Assembly (NCBI RefSeq): GCF_021155765.1
Contig: NC_060112.1
Coordinates: 7,874,001-7,938,000 of the forward strand
Length of the DNA stretch: 64,000 nt
Direction: 5' to 3'
Source of the DNA: Diprion similis
Taxonomy: Eukaryota; Arthropoda; Insecta; Hymenoptera; Diprionidae
Shown here piece by piece: positions 26,410 through 38,060 of the stretch. The position numbers were made by a program, and so were the translations under genes. Under the pieces are notes generated by a model that did no database searches, was not told where the DNA came from, and saw nothing but the letters and a program-made list of their open reading frames with translations. Position 1 is the stretch's first letter. Each line of letters begins with the position of its first letter.

Positions 26410-29400
26410 ATGGTCATACAAATCGAATCGGAGGGTGAAAATTTTCGGCTCCAAAAATGAGCAAAAAAGTAAGGCTAACCCCTTTGGATTTTTGGCGAAA
26501 ATTTTGATGATTTTGAAAAGTGCTGCAATTGATTCTTTGAGGCACTATTTCGACGTAATTTTGCGAGAGGAATCGATTGAGCGCAGTCCCAATAGGCTGC
26601 GAGCAACGCATCGAAAGTTACAGCCGAAAAACTGGAGATTTTCGTGGTCATTTCTCTGCTGTTGGTCCGACGCTCTTTTTTATGTGTTTTTTGAGTTCCT
26701 GGGGGTCGATTTACTCGGGAAATGGTCATACAAATCGATTCGAAGGGTGAAAATTTTCAGCTCCAAAAATGAGCAAAAAAGTAAGGCTAACCCCTTTGGA
26801 TTTTTGGCGAAAATTTTGACGATTCTGGAAAGAGCTGCAATTGATTCTTTGAGGCACTATTCCGACGTAATTTCGCGAAAGGAATCGATCAAGCGCAGTT
26901 TCAATAGGCTGCGAGCAACGCATCAAAAGATACAGCCAAAAAACTGGAGATTTTCGTCGTCATTTCTCTGCTGTTGGTCCGACGCTCTTTTTTATGTGTT
27001 TTTTGAGTTCCTGGGGGTCGAATTACTCTAGAAATGGTCATACAAATCGATTCCGAGGGTGGAAATTTTCGGCTCCAACAATGAGCAAAAAAGTAAGGCT
27101 AACCCCTTTGGATTTTTGGCGAAAATTTTGACGATTTTGGAAAATGCTGCAGTTGATTCTTCGAGGCACTATTTTGACGTAATTTTGCGAGAGGAATCGA
27201 TTGAGCGCAGTCCCAATAGGCTGCGAGCAACGCAACAAAAGTTACAGCCAAAAAACTGGAGATTTTTGTCGTTATTTCTCTGCTGTTGGTCCGACGCTCT
27301 TTCTCATGTGTTTTCTGAGTTCCTGGGGGTCGAATTACTCTAGAAATGGTCATACAAATCGATTCGGAGGGTGAAAATTTTCGGCTCCCAAAATGAGCAA
27401 AAAAGTAAGGCTAACCCCTTTGGATTTCTGACGAAAATTTTGTTGATTCTAAAAAGTGCTGCAATGATTCGATTAAGGCACTATTCCGAAGTAATTTTGC
27501 GAGAGGAATCGATTAAGCGCAGTCCCAATAGGCTGCGAGCAACGCATCAAAAGTTACAGCCGAAAAACTGGAGATTTTCGTCGTCATTTCTCTGCTGTTG
27601 GTCCGACGCTCTTTTTCATGTGTTTTTTGAGTTCCTGGGGGTCGATTTACTCAAGAAATGGTCATACAAATCGATTCGGAGGGTGAAAATTTTCGGCTCC
27701 AAAAATGAGCAAAAAAGTAAGGCTAACCCCTTCGGATTTTTGGCGAAAATTTTGACGATTCTGGAAAGTGCTGCAATTTTTTTTTTGAGGCACTATTCCG
27801 AAGTAATTTTGCGAGAGGAATCGATTAAGCGCAGTCCCAATAGGCTGCGAGCAACGCATCAAAAGTTACAGCTGAAAAACTGGAGATTTTCGTCGTCATT
27901 TCTCTGCTGTTGGTCCGACGCTCTTTCTCATGTGTTTTCTGAGTTCCTGGGGGTCGAATTACTCTAGAAATGGTCATACAAATCGATTCAGAGGGAGAAA
28001 ATTTTCAGTTCCAAAAATGAGCAAAAAAGTAAGGCTAACCCCTTTGGATTTTTGGCGAAAATTTTGACGATTCTGGAAAGTGCTGCAATTGATTCTTTGA
28101 GGCACTATTCCGACGTAATTTCGCGAAAGGAATCGATCAAGCGCAGTTTCAATAGGCTGCGAGCAACGCATCAAAAGTTACGGCCGAAAAACTGGAGATT
28201 TTTGTCGTCATTTCTCTGCTGTTGGTCCGACCCTTTTTTTCATGTGTTTTCTGAGTTCCTGGGGGTCGAATTACTCTAGAAATGGTCATACAAATCGAGT
28301 CCGAGGGTGCAAATTTTCGGCTTCAAAAATGAGCAAAAAAGTAAGGCTAACCCCTTTGGATTTTTAGCGAAAATTTTGATGATTCTGGAAAGTACTGCAA
28401 TTAATTCTTTGAGGCACTATTCCGGAGTAATTTTGCGAGAGGAATCGATTAAGCGCAGTCCCAATAGGCTGCGAGCAACGCATCAAAAGTTACAGCCGGA
28501 AAACTGAAGATTTTCGTCGTCATTTCTCTGCTGTTGGTCCGACGCTCTTTCTCATGTGTTTTCTGAGTTCCTGGGGGTCGAATTACTCTAGAAATGGTCA
28601 TACAAATCGATTCAGAGGGAGAAAATTTTCAGTTCCACAAATGAGCAAAAAAGTAAGGCTAACCCCTTTGGATTTTTGGCGAAAATTTTGACGATTTTGG
28701 AAAGTGCTGCAATTGATTCTTCGAGGCACTATTTTGACGTAATTTTGCGAGAGGAATCGATTGAGCGCAGTCATAATAGGCTGCGAGCAACGCATCAAAA
28801 GTTACAGCCAAAAAACTGGAGATTTTTGTCGTCATTTCTCTGCTGTTGGTCCGACGCTCTTTCTCATGTGTTTTCTGAGTTCCTAGGGGTCGAATTACTC
28901 TAGAAATGGTCATACAAATCGATTCGGAGGGTGAAAATTTTCGGCTCCAAAAATGAGCAAAAAAGTAAGGCTAACCCCTTTGGATTTCTGACGAAAATTT
29001 TGTTGATTCTAAAAAGTGCTGCAATTAATTGATTAAGGCACTATTCCGAAGTAATTTTGCGAGAGGAATCGATTAAGCGCAGTCCCAATAGGCTGCGAGC
29101 AACGCATCAAAAGTTACAGCTGAAAAACTGGAGATTTTCGTCGTCATTTCTCTGCTGTTGGTCCGACGCTCTTTCTCATGTGTTTTCTGAGTTCCTGGGG
29201 GTCGAATTACTCTAGAAATGGTCATACAAATCGATTCAGAGGGAGAAAATTTTCAGTTCCAAAAATGTGCAAAAAAGTAAGGCTAACCCCTTTGGATTTT
29301 TGGCGAAAATTTTGATGATTCTGGAAAGTGCTGCAATTGATTCTTTGAGGCACTATTCCGACGTAATTTCGCGAAAGGAATCGATCAAGCGCAGTTTCAA

Positions 29401-32400
29401 CAGGCTGCGAGCAACGCATCAAAAGTTACGGCCGAAAAACTGGAGATTTTCGTCGTCATTTCTCTGCTGTTGGTCCGACGCTTTTTTTCATGTGTTTTCT
29501 GAGTTCCTGGGGGTCGAATTACTCTAGAAATGGTCATACAAATCGATTCCGAGGGTGGAAATTTTCGGCTGCAATAATGAGCAAAAAAGTAAGGCTAACC
29601 CCTTTGGATTTTTAGCGAAAATTTTGATGATTCTGAAAAGTACTGCAATTAATTCTTTGAGGCACTATTCCGGAGTAATTTTGCGAGAGGAATCGATTAG
29701 GCGCAGTCCCAATAGGCTGCGAGCAACGCATCAAAAGTTACAGCCGAAAAACTGGAGATTTTCGTCGTCATTTCTCTGCTGTTGGTCCAACGCTCTTTTT
29801 CATGTGTTTTTTGAGTTCCTGTGGGTCAATTTACTCGAGAAATGGTCATACAAATCAAATCGGAGGGTGAAAATTTTCGGCTCCAAAAATGAGCAAATAA
29901 GTAAGGCTAACCCCTTTGGATTTTTGGCGAAAATTTTGACGATTCTGGAAAGTGCTGCAATGATTTCTTTGAGGCACTATTCCGAAGTAATTTTGCGAGA
30001 GGAATCGATTAAGCGCAGTCCCAATAGGCTGCGAGCAACGCATCAAAAGTTACAGCTGAAAAACTGGAGATTTTCGTCGTCATTTCTCTGCTGTTGGTCC
30101 GACGCTCTTTTTTATGTGTTTTCTGAGTTCCTGGGGGTCGAATTACTCTAGAAATGGTCATACAAATCGATTCCGAGGGTGGAAATTTTCGGCTCCAAAA
30201 ATGAGCAAAAAAGTAAGGCTAACCCCTTTGGATTTTTGGCGAAAATTTTGACGATTCTGGAAAGTGCTGCAATTATTTCTTTGAGGCACTATTTCGAAGT
30301 AATTTTGCGGGAGAAATCGATTAAGCGCAGTCCCAATAGGCTGCGAGCAACGCATCAAAAGTTACAGCTGAAAAACTGGAGATTTTTGTCGTCTTTCCTC
30401 TGCTGTTGGTCCGACGCTCTTTTTCATGTGTTTTTTGAGTTCCTGGGGGTCGATTTACTCGAGAAATGGTCATACAAATCGAATCGGAGGGTGAAAATTT
30501 TCGGCTCCAAAAATGAGCAAAAAAGTAAGGCTAACCCCTTTGGATTTTTGGCGAAAATTTTGATGATTTTGAAAAGTGCTGCAATTGATTCTTTGAGGCA
30601 CTATTTCGACGTAATTTTGCGAGAGGAATCGATTGAGCGCAGTCCCAATAGGCTGCGAGCAACGCATCAAAAGTTACAGCCGAAAAACTGGAGATTTTCG
30701 TGGTCATTTCTCTGCTGTTGGTCCGACGCTCTTTTTTATGTGTTTTTTGAGTTCCTGGGGGTCGATTTACTCGGGAAATGGTCATACAAATCGATTCGAA
30801 GGGTGAAAATTTTCAGCTCCAAAAATGAGCAAAAAAGTAAGGCTAACCCCTTTGGATTTTTGGCGAAAATTTTGACGATTCTGGAAAGAGCTGCAATTGA
30901 TTCTTTGAGGCACTATTCCGACGTAATTTCGCGAAAGGAATCGATCAAGCGCAGTTTCAATAGGCTGCGAGCAACGCATCAAAAGATACAGCCAAAAAAC
31001 TGGAGATTTTCGTCGTCATTTCTCTGCTGTTGGTCCGACGCTCTTTTTTATGTGTTTTTTGAGTTCCTGGGGGTCGAATTACTCTAGAAATGGTCATACA
31101 AATCGATTCCGAGGGTGGAAATTTTCGGCTCCAACAATGAGCAAAAAAGTAAGGCTAACCCCTTTGGATTTTTGGCGAAAATTTTGACGATTTTGGAAAA
31201 TGCTGCAATTGATTCTTCGAGGCACTATTTTGACGTAATTTTGCGAGAGGAATCGATTGAGCGCAGTCCCAATAGGCTGCGAGCAACGCAACAAAAGTTA
31301 CAGCCAAAAAACTGGAGATTTTTGTCGTTATTTCTCTGCTGTTGGTCCGACGCTCTTTCTCATGTGTTTTCTGAGTTCCTGGGGGTCGAATTACTCTAGA
31401 AATGGTCATACAAATCGATTCGGAGGGTGAAAATTTTCGGCTCACAAAATGAGCAAAAAAGTAAGGCTAACCCCTTTGGATTTCTGACGGAAATTTTGTT
31501 GATTCTAAAAAGTGCTGCAATGATTCGATTAAGGCACTATTCCGAAGTAATTTTGCGAGAGGAATCGATTAAGCGCAGTCCCAATAGGCTGCGAGCAACG
31601 CATCAGAAGTTACAGCCGAAAAACTGGAGATTTTCGTCGTCATTTCTCTGCTGTTGGTCCGACGCTCTTTTTCATGTGTTTTTTGAGTTCCTGGGGGTCG
31701 ATTTACTCAAGAAATGGTCATACAAATCGATTCAGAGGGTGAAAATTTTCGGCTCCAAAAATGAGCAAAAAAGTAAGGCTAACCCCTTCGGATTTTTGGC
31801 GAAAATTTTGACGATTCTGGAAAGTGCTGCAATTTTTTTTTTGAGGCACTATTCCGAAGTAATTTTGCGAGAGGAATCAATTAAGCGCAGTCCCAATAGG
31901 CTGCGAGCAACGCATCAAAAGTTACAGCTGAAAAACTGGAGATTTTCGTCGTCATTTCTCTGCTGTTGGTCCGACGCTCTTTCTCATGTGTTTTCTGAGT
32001 TCCTGGGGGTCGAATTAATCTAGAAATGGTCATACAAATCGATTCAGAGGGAGAAAATTTTCAGTTCCAAAAATGAGCAAAAAAGTAAGGCTAACCCCTT
32101 TGGATTTTTGGCGAAAATTTTGACGATTCTGGAAAGTGCTGCAATTGATTCTTTGAGGCACTATTCCGACGTAATTTCGCGAAAGGAATCGATCAAGCGC
32201 AGTTTCAATAGGCTGCGAGCAACGCATCAAAAGTTACGGCCGAAAAACTGGAGATTTTCGTCGTCATTTCTCTGCTGTTGGTCCGACCCTTTTTTTCATG
32301 TGTTTTCTGAGTTCCTGGGGGTCGAATTACTCTAGAAATGGTCATACAAATCGATTCCGAGGGTGCAAATTTTCGGCTTCAAAAATGAGCAAAAAAGTAA

Positions 32401-32650
32401 GGCTAACCCCTTTGGATTTTTAGCGAAAATTTTGATGATTCTGAAAAGTACTGCAATTAATTCTTTGAGGCACTATTCCGGAGTAATTTTGCGAGAGGAA
32501 TCGATTAAGCGCAGTCCCAATAGGCTGCGAGCAACGCATCAAAAGTTACAGCCGGAAAACTGGAGATTTTCGTCGTCATTTCTCTGCTGTTGGTCCAACG
32601 CTCTTTTTCATGTGTTTTTTGAGTTCCTGGGGATCGATTTACTCGAGAAA
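26410..32650. repeat. Block duplication of satellite monomers at 13-monomer spacing
   Basis: The ordered series of variant monomers at about 26410-28500 reappears at about 30470-32560, shifted by exactly 4056 bp (13 x 312). Shared rare variants include the CTCGGGAAATGG junction, AAAGAGCTGCAATTG, CAACAATGAGC, the run of T after CTGCAA (27778 and 31834) and GTCCGACCC (28222 and 32282). Between them, about 28598-30300 instead matches 22670-24370 at a 19-monomer shift (5928 bp). Confidence 0.8.
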
Positions 32651-34213
32651 TGGTCATACAAATCGAATCGGAGGGTGAAAATTTTCGGCTCCAAAAATGA
32701 GCAAAAAAGTAAGGCTAACCCCTTTGGATTTTTGGCGAAAATTTTGACGATTCTGGAAAGTGCTGCAATGATTTCTTTGAGGCACTATTCCGAAGTAATT
32801 TTGCGAGAGGAATCGATCAAGCGCAGTCCCAATAGGCTGCAAGCAACGCATCAAAAGTTACAGCTGAAAAACTGGAGATTTTCGTCGTCATTTCTCTGCT
32901 GTTGGTCCGACGCTCTTTTTTATGTGTTTTTTGAGTTCCTGGGGGTCGATTCACTCGAGAAATGGTCATACAAATCGATTCCGAGGGTGGAAATTTTCGG
33001 CTCCAAAAATGAGCAAAAAAGTAAGGCTAACCCCTTTGGATTTCTGACGGAAATTTTGATGATTCTGGAAAGTGCTGCAATTATTTCTTTGAGGCACTAT
33101 TCCGCAGTAATTTTGCGAGAGGAATCGATTAAGCGCAGTCCCAATAGGCTGCGAGCAACGCATCAAAAGTTACAGCTGGAAAACTGGAGATTTTCGTCGT
33201 CATTTCTCTGTTGTTGGTCCGACGCTCTTTCTCATGTGTTTTCTGAGTTCCTGGGGGTCGAATTACTCTAGAAATGGTCATACAAATCGATTCAGAGGGT
33301 GAAAATTTTCAGCTCTAATAATGAGCAAAAAAGTAAGGCTAACCCCTTTGGATTTTTGGCGAAAATTTTGATGATTTTGAAAAGTGCTGCAATTGATTCT
33401 TTGAGGCACTATTTCGACGTAATTTTGCGAGAGGAATCGATTGAGCGCAGTCCCAATAGGCTGCGAGCAACGCATCAAAAGTTACAGCTGAAAAACTGGA
33501 GATTTTTGTCGTCTTTCCTCTGCTGTTGGTCCGACGCTCTTTTTCATGTGTTTTTTGAGTTCCTGGGGGTCGATTCACTCGAGAAATGGTCATACAAATC
33601 GAATCGGAGGGTGAAAATTTTCGGCTCCAAAAATGAGCAAAAAAGTAAGGCTAACCCCTTTGGATTTTTGGCGAAAATTTTGATGATTTTGAAAAGTGCT
33701 GCAATTGATTCTTTGAGGCACTATTTCGACGTAATTTTGCGAGAGGAATCGATTGAGCGCAGTCCCAATAGGCTGCGAGCAACGCATCAAAAGTTACAGC
33801 CGAAAAACTGGAGATTTTCGTGGTCATTTCTCTGCTGTTGGTCCGACGCTCTTTTTTATGTGTTTTTTGAGTTCCTGGGGGTCGATTTACTCGGGAAATG
33901 GTCATACAAATCGATTCGAAGGGTGAAAATTTTCAGCTCCAAAAATGAGCAAAAAAGTAAGGCTAACCCCTTTGGATTTTTGGCGAAAATTTTGACGATT
34001 CTGGAAAGAGCTGCAATTGATTCTTTGAGGCACTATTCCGACGTAATTTCGCGAAAGGAATCGATCAAGCGCAGTTTCAATAGGCTGCGAGCAACGCATC
34101 AAAAGATACAGCCAAAAAACTGGAGATTTTCGTCGTCATTTCTCTGCTGTTGGTCCGACGCTCTTTTTTATGTGTTTTTTGAGTTCCTGGGGGTCGAATT
34201 ACTCTAGAAATGG

Positions 34214-34837
34214 TCATACAAATCGATTCGGAGGGTGAAAATTTTCGGCTCCAAAAATAAGCAAAAAAGTAAGGCTAACCCCTTTGGATTTCTGACGAAA
34301 ATTTTGTTGATTCTGAAAAGTGCTGCAATTAATTGATTAAGGCACTAATCCGAAGTAATTTTGCGAGATGAATCGATCAAGCGCAGTCCCAATAGGCTGC
34401 GAGCAACGCATCAAAAGTTACAGCCGAAAAACTGGGGATTTCTGTCGTCATTTCTCTGCTGTTGGTCCGACGCTCTTTCTCATGTGTTTTCTGAGTTCCT
34501 GGGGGTCGAATTACTCTAGAAATGGTCATACAAATCGATTCGGAGGGTGAAAATTTTCGGCTCCAAAAATAAGCAAAAAAGTAAGGCTAACCCCTTTGGA
34601 TTTCTGACGAAAATTTTGTTGATTCTGAAAAGTGCTGCAATTAATTGATTAAGGCACTATTCCGAAGTAATTTTGCGAGATGAATCGATCAAGCGCAGTC
34701 CCAATAGGCTGCGAGCAACGCATCAAAAGTTACAGCCGAAAAACTGGGGATTTTTGTCGTCATTTCTCTGCTGTTGGTCCGACGCTTTTTCTCATGTGTT
34801 TTCTGAGTTCTTGGGGGTCGAATTACTCTAGAAATGG
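34214..34837. repeat. Recent tandem duplication of a single monomer variant
   Basis: Two adjacent monomers share rare variants absent from most of the array: AAAAATAAGCAAAA, GCGAGATGAATCGATC and ACTGGGGATTT. They differ at only a few bases, which indicates a very recent one-monomer duplication. Confidence 0.7.
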
Positions 34838-36299
34838 TCATACGAATCGATTCGGAGGGTGAAAATTTTCGGCTCCAAAAATGAGCAAAAAAGTAAGGCT
34901 AACCCCTTTGGATTTTTGGCGAAAATTTTGACGATTTTGGAAAGTGCTGCAATTGATTCTTTGAGGCACTATTTCGACGTATATTTGCGAGAGGAATCGA
35001 TTGAGCGCAGTCCTAATAGGCTGCGAGCAACGCATCAAAAGTTACAGCCGAAAAACTGGGGATTTTTGTCGTCATTTCTCTGCTGTTGGTCCGACGCTCT
35101 TTCTCATGTGTTTTCTGAGTTCTTGGGGGTCGAATTACTCTAGAAATGGTCATACAAATCGATTCGGAGGGTGAAAATTTTCGGCTCTAAAAATGAGCAA
35201 AAAAGTAAGGCTAACCCCTTTGGATTTCTGACGAAAATTTTGATGATTCTAAAAAGTGCTGCAATCAATTCTTTGAGGCACTATTCCGAAGTAATTTTGC
35301 GAGAGGAATCGATTAAGCTCAGTCCTAATAGGCTGCGAGCAACGCATCAAAAGTTACAGCTGAAAAACTGGAGATTTTCGTTGTCATTTCTCTGCTGTTG
35401 GTCCGACGCTCTTTTTCATGTGTTTTCTGAGTTCCTAAGGGTCGAATTACTCTAGAAATGGTCATACAAATCGATTCGGAGGGTGAAAATTTTCGGCTCC
35501 AAAAATGAGCAAAAAAGTAAGGCTAACCCCTTTGGATTTCTGACGAAAATTTTGATGATTCTAAAAAGTGCTGCAATTAATTCTTTGAGGCACCATTCCG
35601 AAGTAATTTTGCGAAAGGAATCGATTAAGCGCAGTCCCAATAGGCTGCGAGCAACGCATCAAAAGTTACAGCCGAAAAACCGGAGATTTTCGTCGTCATT
35701 TCTCTGCTGTTGGTCCGACGCTCTTTTCCATGTGTTTTTTGAGTTCCCGGGGGTCGATTTACTCGAGAAATGGTCATACAAATCGATTCGGAGGGTGAAA
35801 ATTTTCAGCTCCAAAAATGAGCAAAAAAGTCAGGCTAACCCCTTCGGATTTTTGGCGAAAATTCTGACGATTCTGGAAAGTGCTGCAATTGATTCTTTGA
35901 GGCACTATTTCGACGTAATTTCGCGAAAGGAATCGAATAAGCGCAGTTTCAATAGGCTGCGAGCAACGCATCAAAAGTTACAGCCGAAAAACTGGAGATT
36001 TTCGTCGTCATTTCTCTGCTGTTGGTCCGACGCTCTTTTTTATGTGTTTTCTGAGTTCCTGGGGGTCGAATTACTCTAGAAATGGTCATACAAATCGATT
36101 CCGAGGGTGAAAATTTTCGGCTCCAAAAATGAGCAAAAAAGTAAGGCTAACCCCTTTGGATTTTTGGCGAAAATTTTGACGATTTTGGAAAGTGCTGCAA
36201 TTGAATCTTTCAGGCACTATTTCGACGTCATTTTGCGAGAGGAATCGATTGAGCGCAGTCCCAATACGCTGCGAGCAATGAGTCAAGAGTCACAGCTAA

Positions 36300-36660
36300 A
36301 AAACGAACAGTTTGTTTGGCTGATTTGTCCGCTGCTAAATTTCTGGTTGTAATCCCTCTGCCGATGATCCTACGCACTTTCTGCTCCGTTTTCTGAGTTC
36401 CTGGGGGTGCAATTAGTCCAGAAAGGGTCCTACGAATAGATTTCAAGACCAGAAATTTTCGATCAAAAAATGGCAAACAAGTAAGGCCAACCCCCTTGAA
36501 TATTTGGTGACAATTCCGACGATTTTGAGAACTGCTGCAAACAATTGTTTTACGCACCATTCTCACGTAATTTTGCGAGTGAATACAAGTGCGCACATCC
36601 TGAAATTTTTGCGAATAACTGATCAAAAGTTCCATCCGAAATACTACAAATCCAACAGAT
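36300..36660. repeat. Diverged right edge of the satellite array
   Basis: From about 36280 the monomer sequence degrades, with a divergent insert-like segment at 36295-36370. It continues as a recognisable but mutated copy: GTTTTCTGAGTTCCTGGGGGTGC, GTAAGGCCAACCCCC, TTCCGACGATTTTGAGAACTGCTGC, then GATCAAAAGTTCC. Similarity fades at about 36660. Confidence 0.75.
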
Positions 36661-37500
36661 TTTCCACATGGGAAGGGGAAAAAATCAACAAGTCATAGCC
36701 AAACTGTTTAAATTTTACTTTATTCAAGTCAATTCAACATGTCACAATCGTGATACAAGTATTTGTGTGTCAGTGTGTAGCAATATAACAACTTGACGAA
36801 TAGAAGCACAGTGATATACAAAAAGAACGGCAATTATGTTATTTAACACTACTTAAGAAATCTTACCATAACATGAGGATATTAGTTCACAGTATGTATT
36901 GTTTTGTACAAAATATGCACGAAAGCAAATCAGATAGTTCCTATCGTAGTTTCTGAGTATAATAATGCAGCTACGAATAGGATATTGCCTAAGTTATGGC
37001 CTGTGTGCAGGCTCATTACATCTCCGCAGGATACGATGTATGATGCAAGACATTGTACACATTGTATTGTTTTTTACTCATGTAACCTGGATTCAAATAA
37101 ATGAAAAATGAATCAGCTCCGCATTTTCTTTGTACTTTCCTAACTCTCCAGCTTAGTCAATAGAAAAGGATTTTCGTGCTAGAAAGAGTTATTTTTGGCT
37201 ACATTCGGATTGTTTGTATAAAAATATTATCAATTTACCATTCAAATTTCTTACCTTATCTTGGCTTTTTATTAATTATATTGTCGAATGCAATCATTAA
37301 CCTCCGAGTTGTCTTTTTTACTTTCACATGACAGATTAGTATTTCTCAACGCCAAACGTAATTATTTTCCTTGAATTTCCATTCCCAGCGATAAATTTGG
37401 CAAAAAAAAAACAAGAAACTCAAAACCTCGCTGCAGCACGTGTTTTCATTGAAATATAAAATGTAAAATTTAACTCATTTTTTCTCTCATTATTTGTAAT
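36661..37500. other. AT-rich intergenic stretch right of the satellite
   Basis: No coding exon, RNA gene or terminal-repeat element seen. Confidence 0.4.
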
Positions 37501-38060
37501 CGATGTTAGGGGCGTTTCGATGGAAACTCACCCGACCCCCAAGCGAAGACCACTTCACCAAGTAAGTATACTTATCATCCAGAAATTTGTCATTTTTCCA
37601 ACCATGCATTGCTGATGCATTGCGTCTTCATTTCCATCCTACGTCTGCTGAAAGTTCGAACACCCATAAAAGACTGGCAAGCAGTGCAACGACATGCGTG
37701 AACGACATCATCTCTGCAAAAATATTAGCAGAACAGGTCCCTGAGTCGTCCAGCATTCCGTTTCGTAATAGAGAGTTGAACTCGGCAAATGTTGCCCACG
37801 CCTTTCCGTGCTAAAAAAATGAGACGAAAAAATCAACCCAACACATTGCGAAAGCATAGAAAGCATTCCGTCAGAGATGCGGAGACCATATCGGACCAGG
37901 GGGCCAGAAGCCTCGCTGATTGGTCGACGTTTACACCGTGGGCTCCATGTCCTGGTGGCGGTTTCCCTTATAGGCAGGGTCGTCGTCGCGCGCGCCAATC
38001 TTCGAATCGCAATCGCCTCGTTCGGACACTCGAATATCAAGTCTTGCTGATCGTGAGAAG
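37501..38060 (+). promoter_or_regulatory. GC-richer promoter / 5'UTR region of gene B
   Basis: Composition rises just before the first coding exon. A strong donor GTAAGT at 37562 could end a non-coding exon. A TATAGG element lies at 37970-37975, about 90 bases before the ATG. The gene B frame is open upstream only to a TAG at 37971 and has no earlier ATG, so 38061 is the first in-frame start. A 94-codon frame at 37789-38073 overlaps this region in another phase and is very Arg-rich; it looks like a by-product of the GC-rich sequence. Confidence 0.4.

Larger units (their letters stand above)
17430..36660. repeat. Tandem satellite array, 312 bp monomer, about 61 copies
   Basis: Landmark words such as GTAAGGCTAACCCC, GGCTGCGAGCAACGCATC, CTGCTGTTGGTCCGACGC and GAGTTCCTGGGGGTCGA recur at exactly 312 bp steps across about 19 kb. 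The main indel seen is one 5 bp deletion near 20550. Central monomers are nearly identical, while edge monomers are diverged. Each monomer has two AAAATTTT tracts about 60 bp apart and many CpGs, and is richer in G+C than the flanks. Open frames on both strands recur with the 312 bp period because 312 is divisible by three; I treat them as incidental. The array sits between the secreted-protein genes A and B, so it is an interstitial satellite block rather than an obvious gene. No known family was recognised. Confidence 0.95.

Noticed and set aside
17893..36352. Dozens of repeated open frames (66, 75, 84, 94, 198 codons) on both strands
   Set aside because: All are by-products of the 312 bp satellite, whose length is a multiple of three. 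No signal peptide, domain or splice context supports them as genes.
17430..36660. CRISPR-like repeat-spacer structure
   Set aside because: The repeats are contiguous head-to-tail with no unique spacers, the unit is far too long, and the host is eukaryotic.
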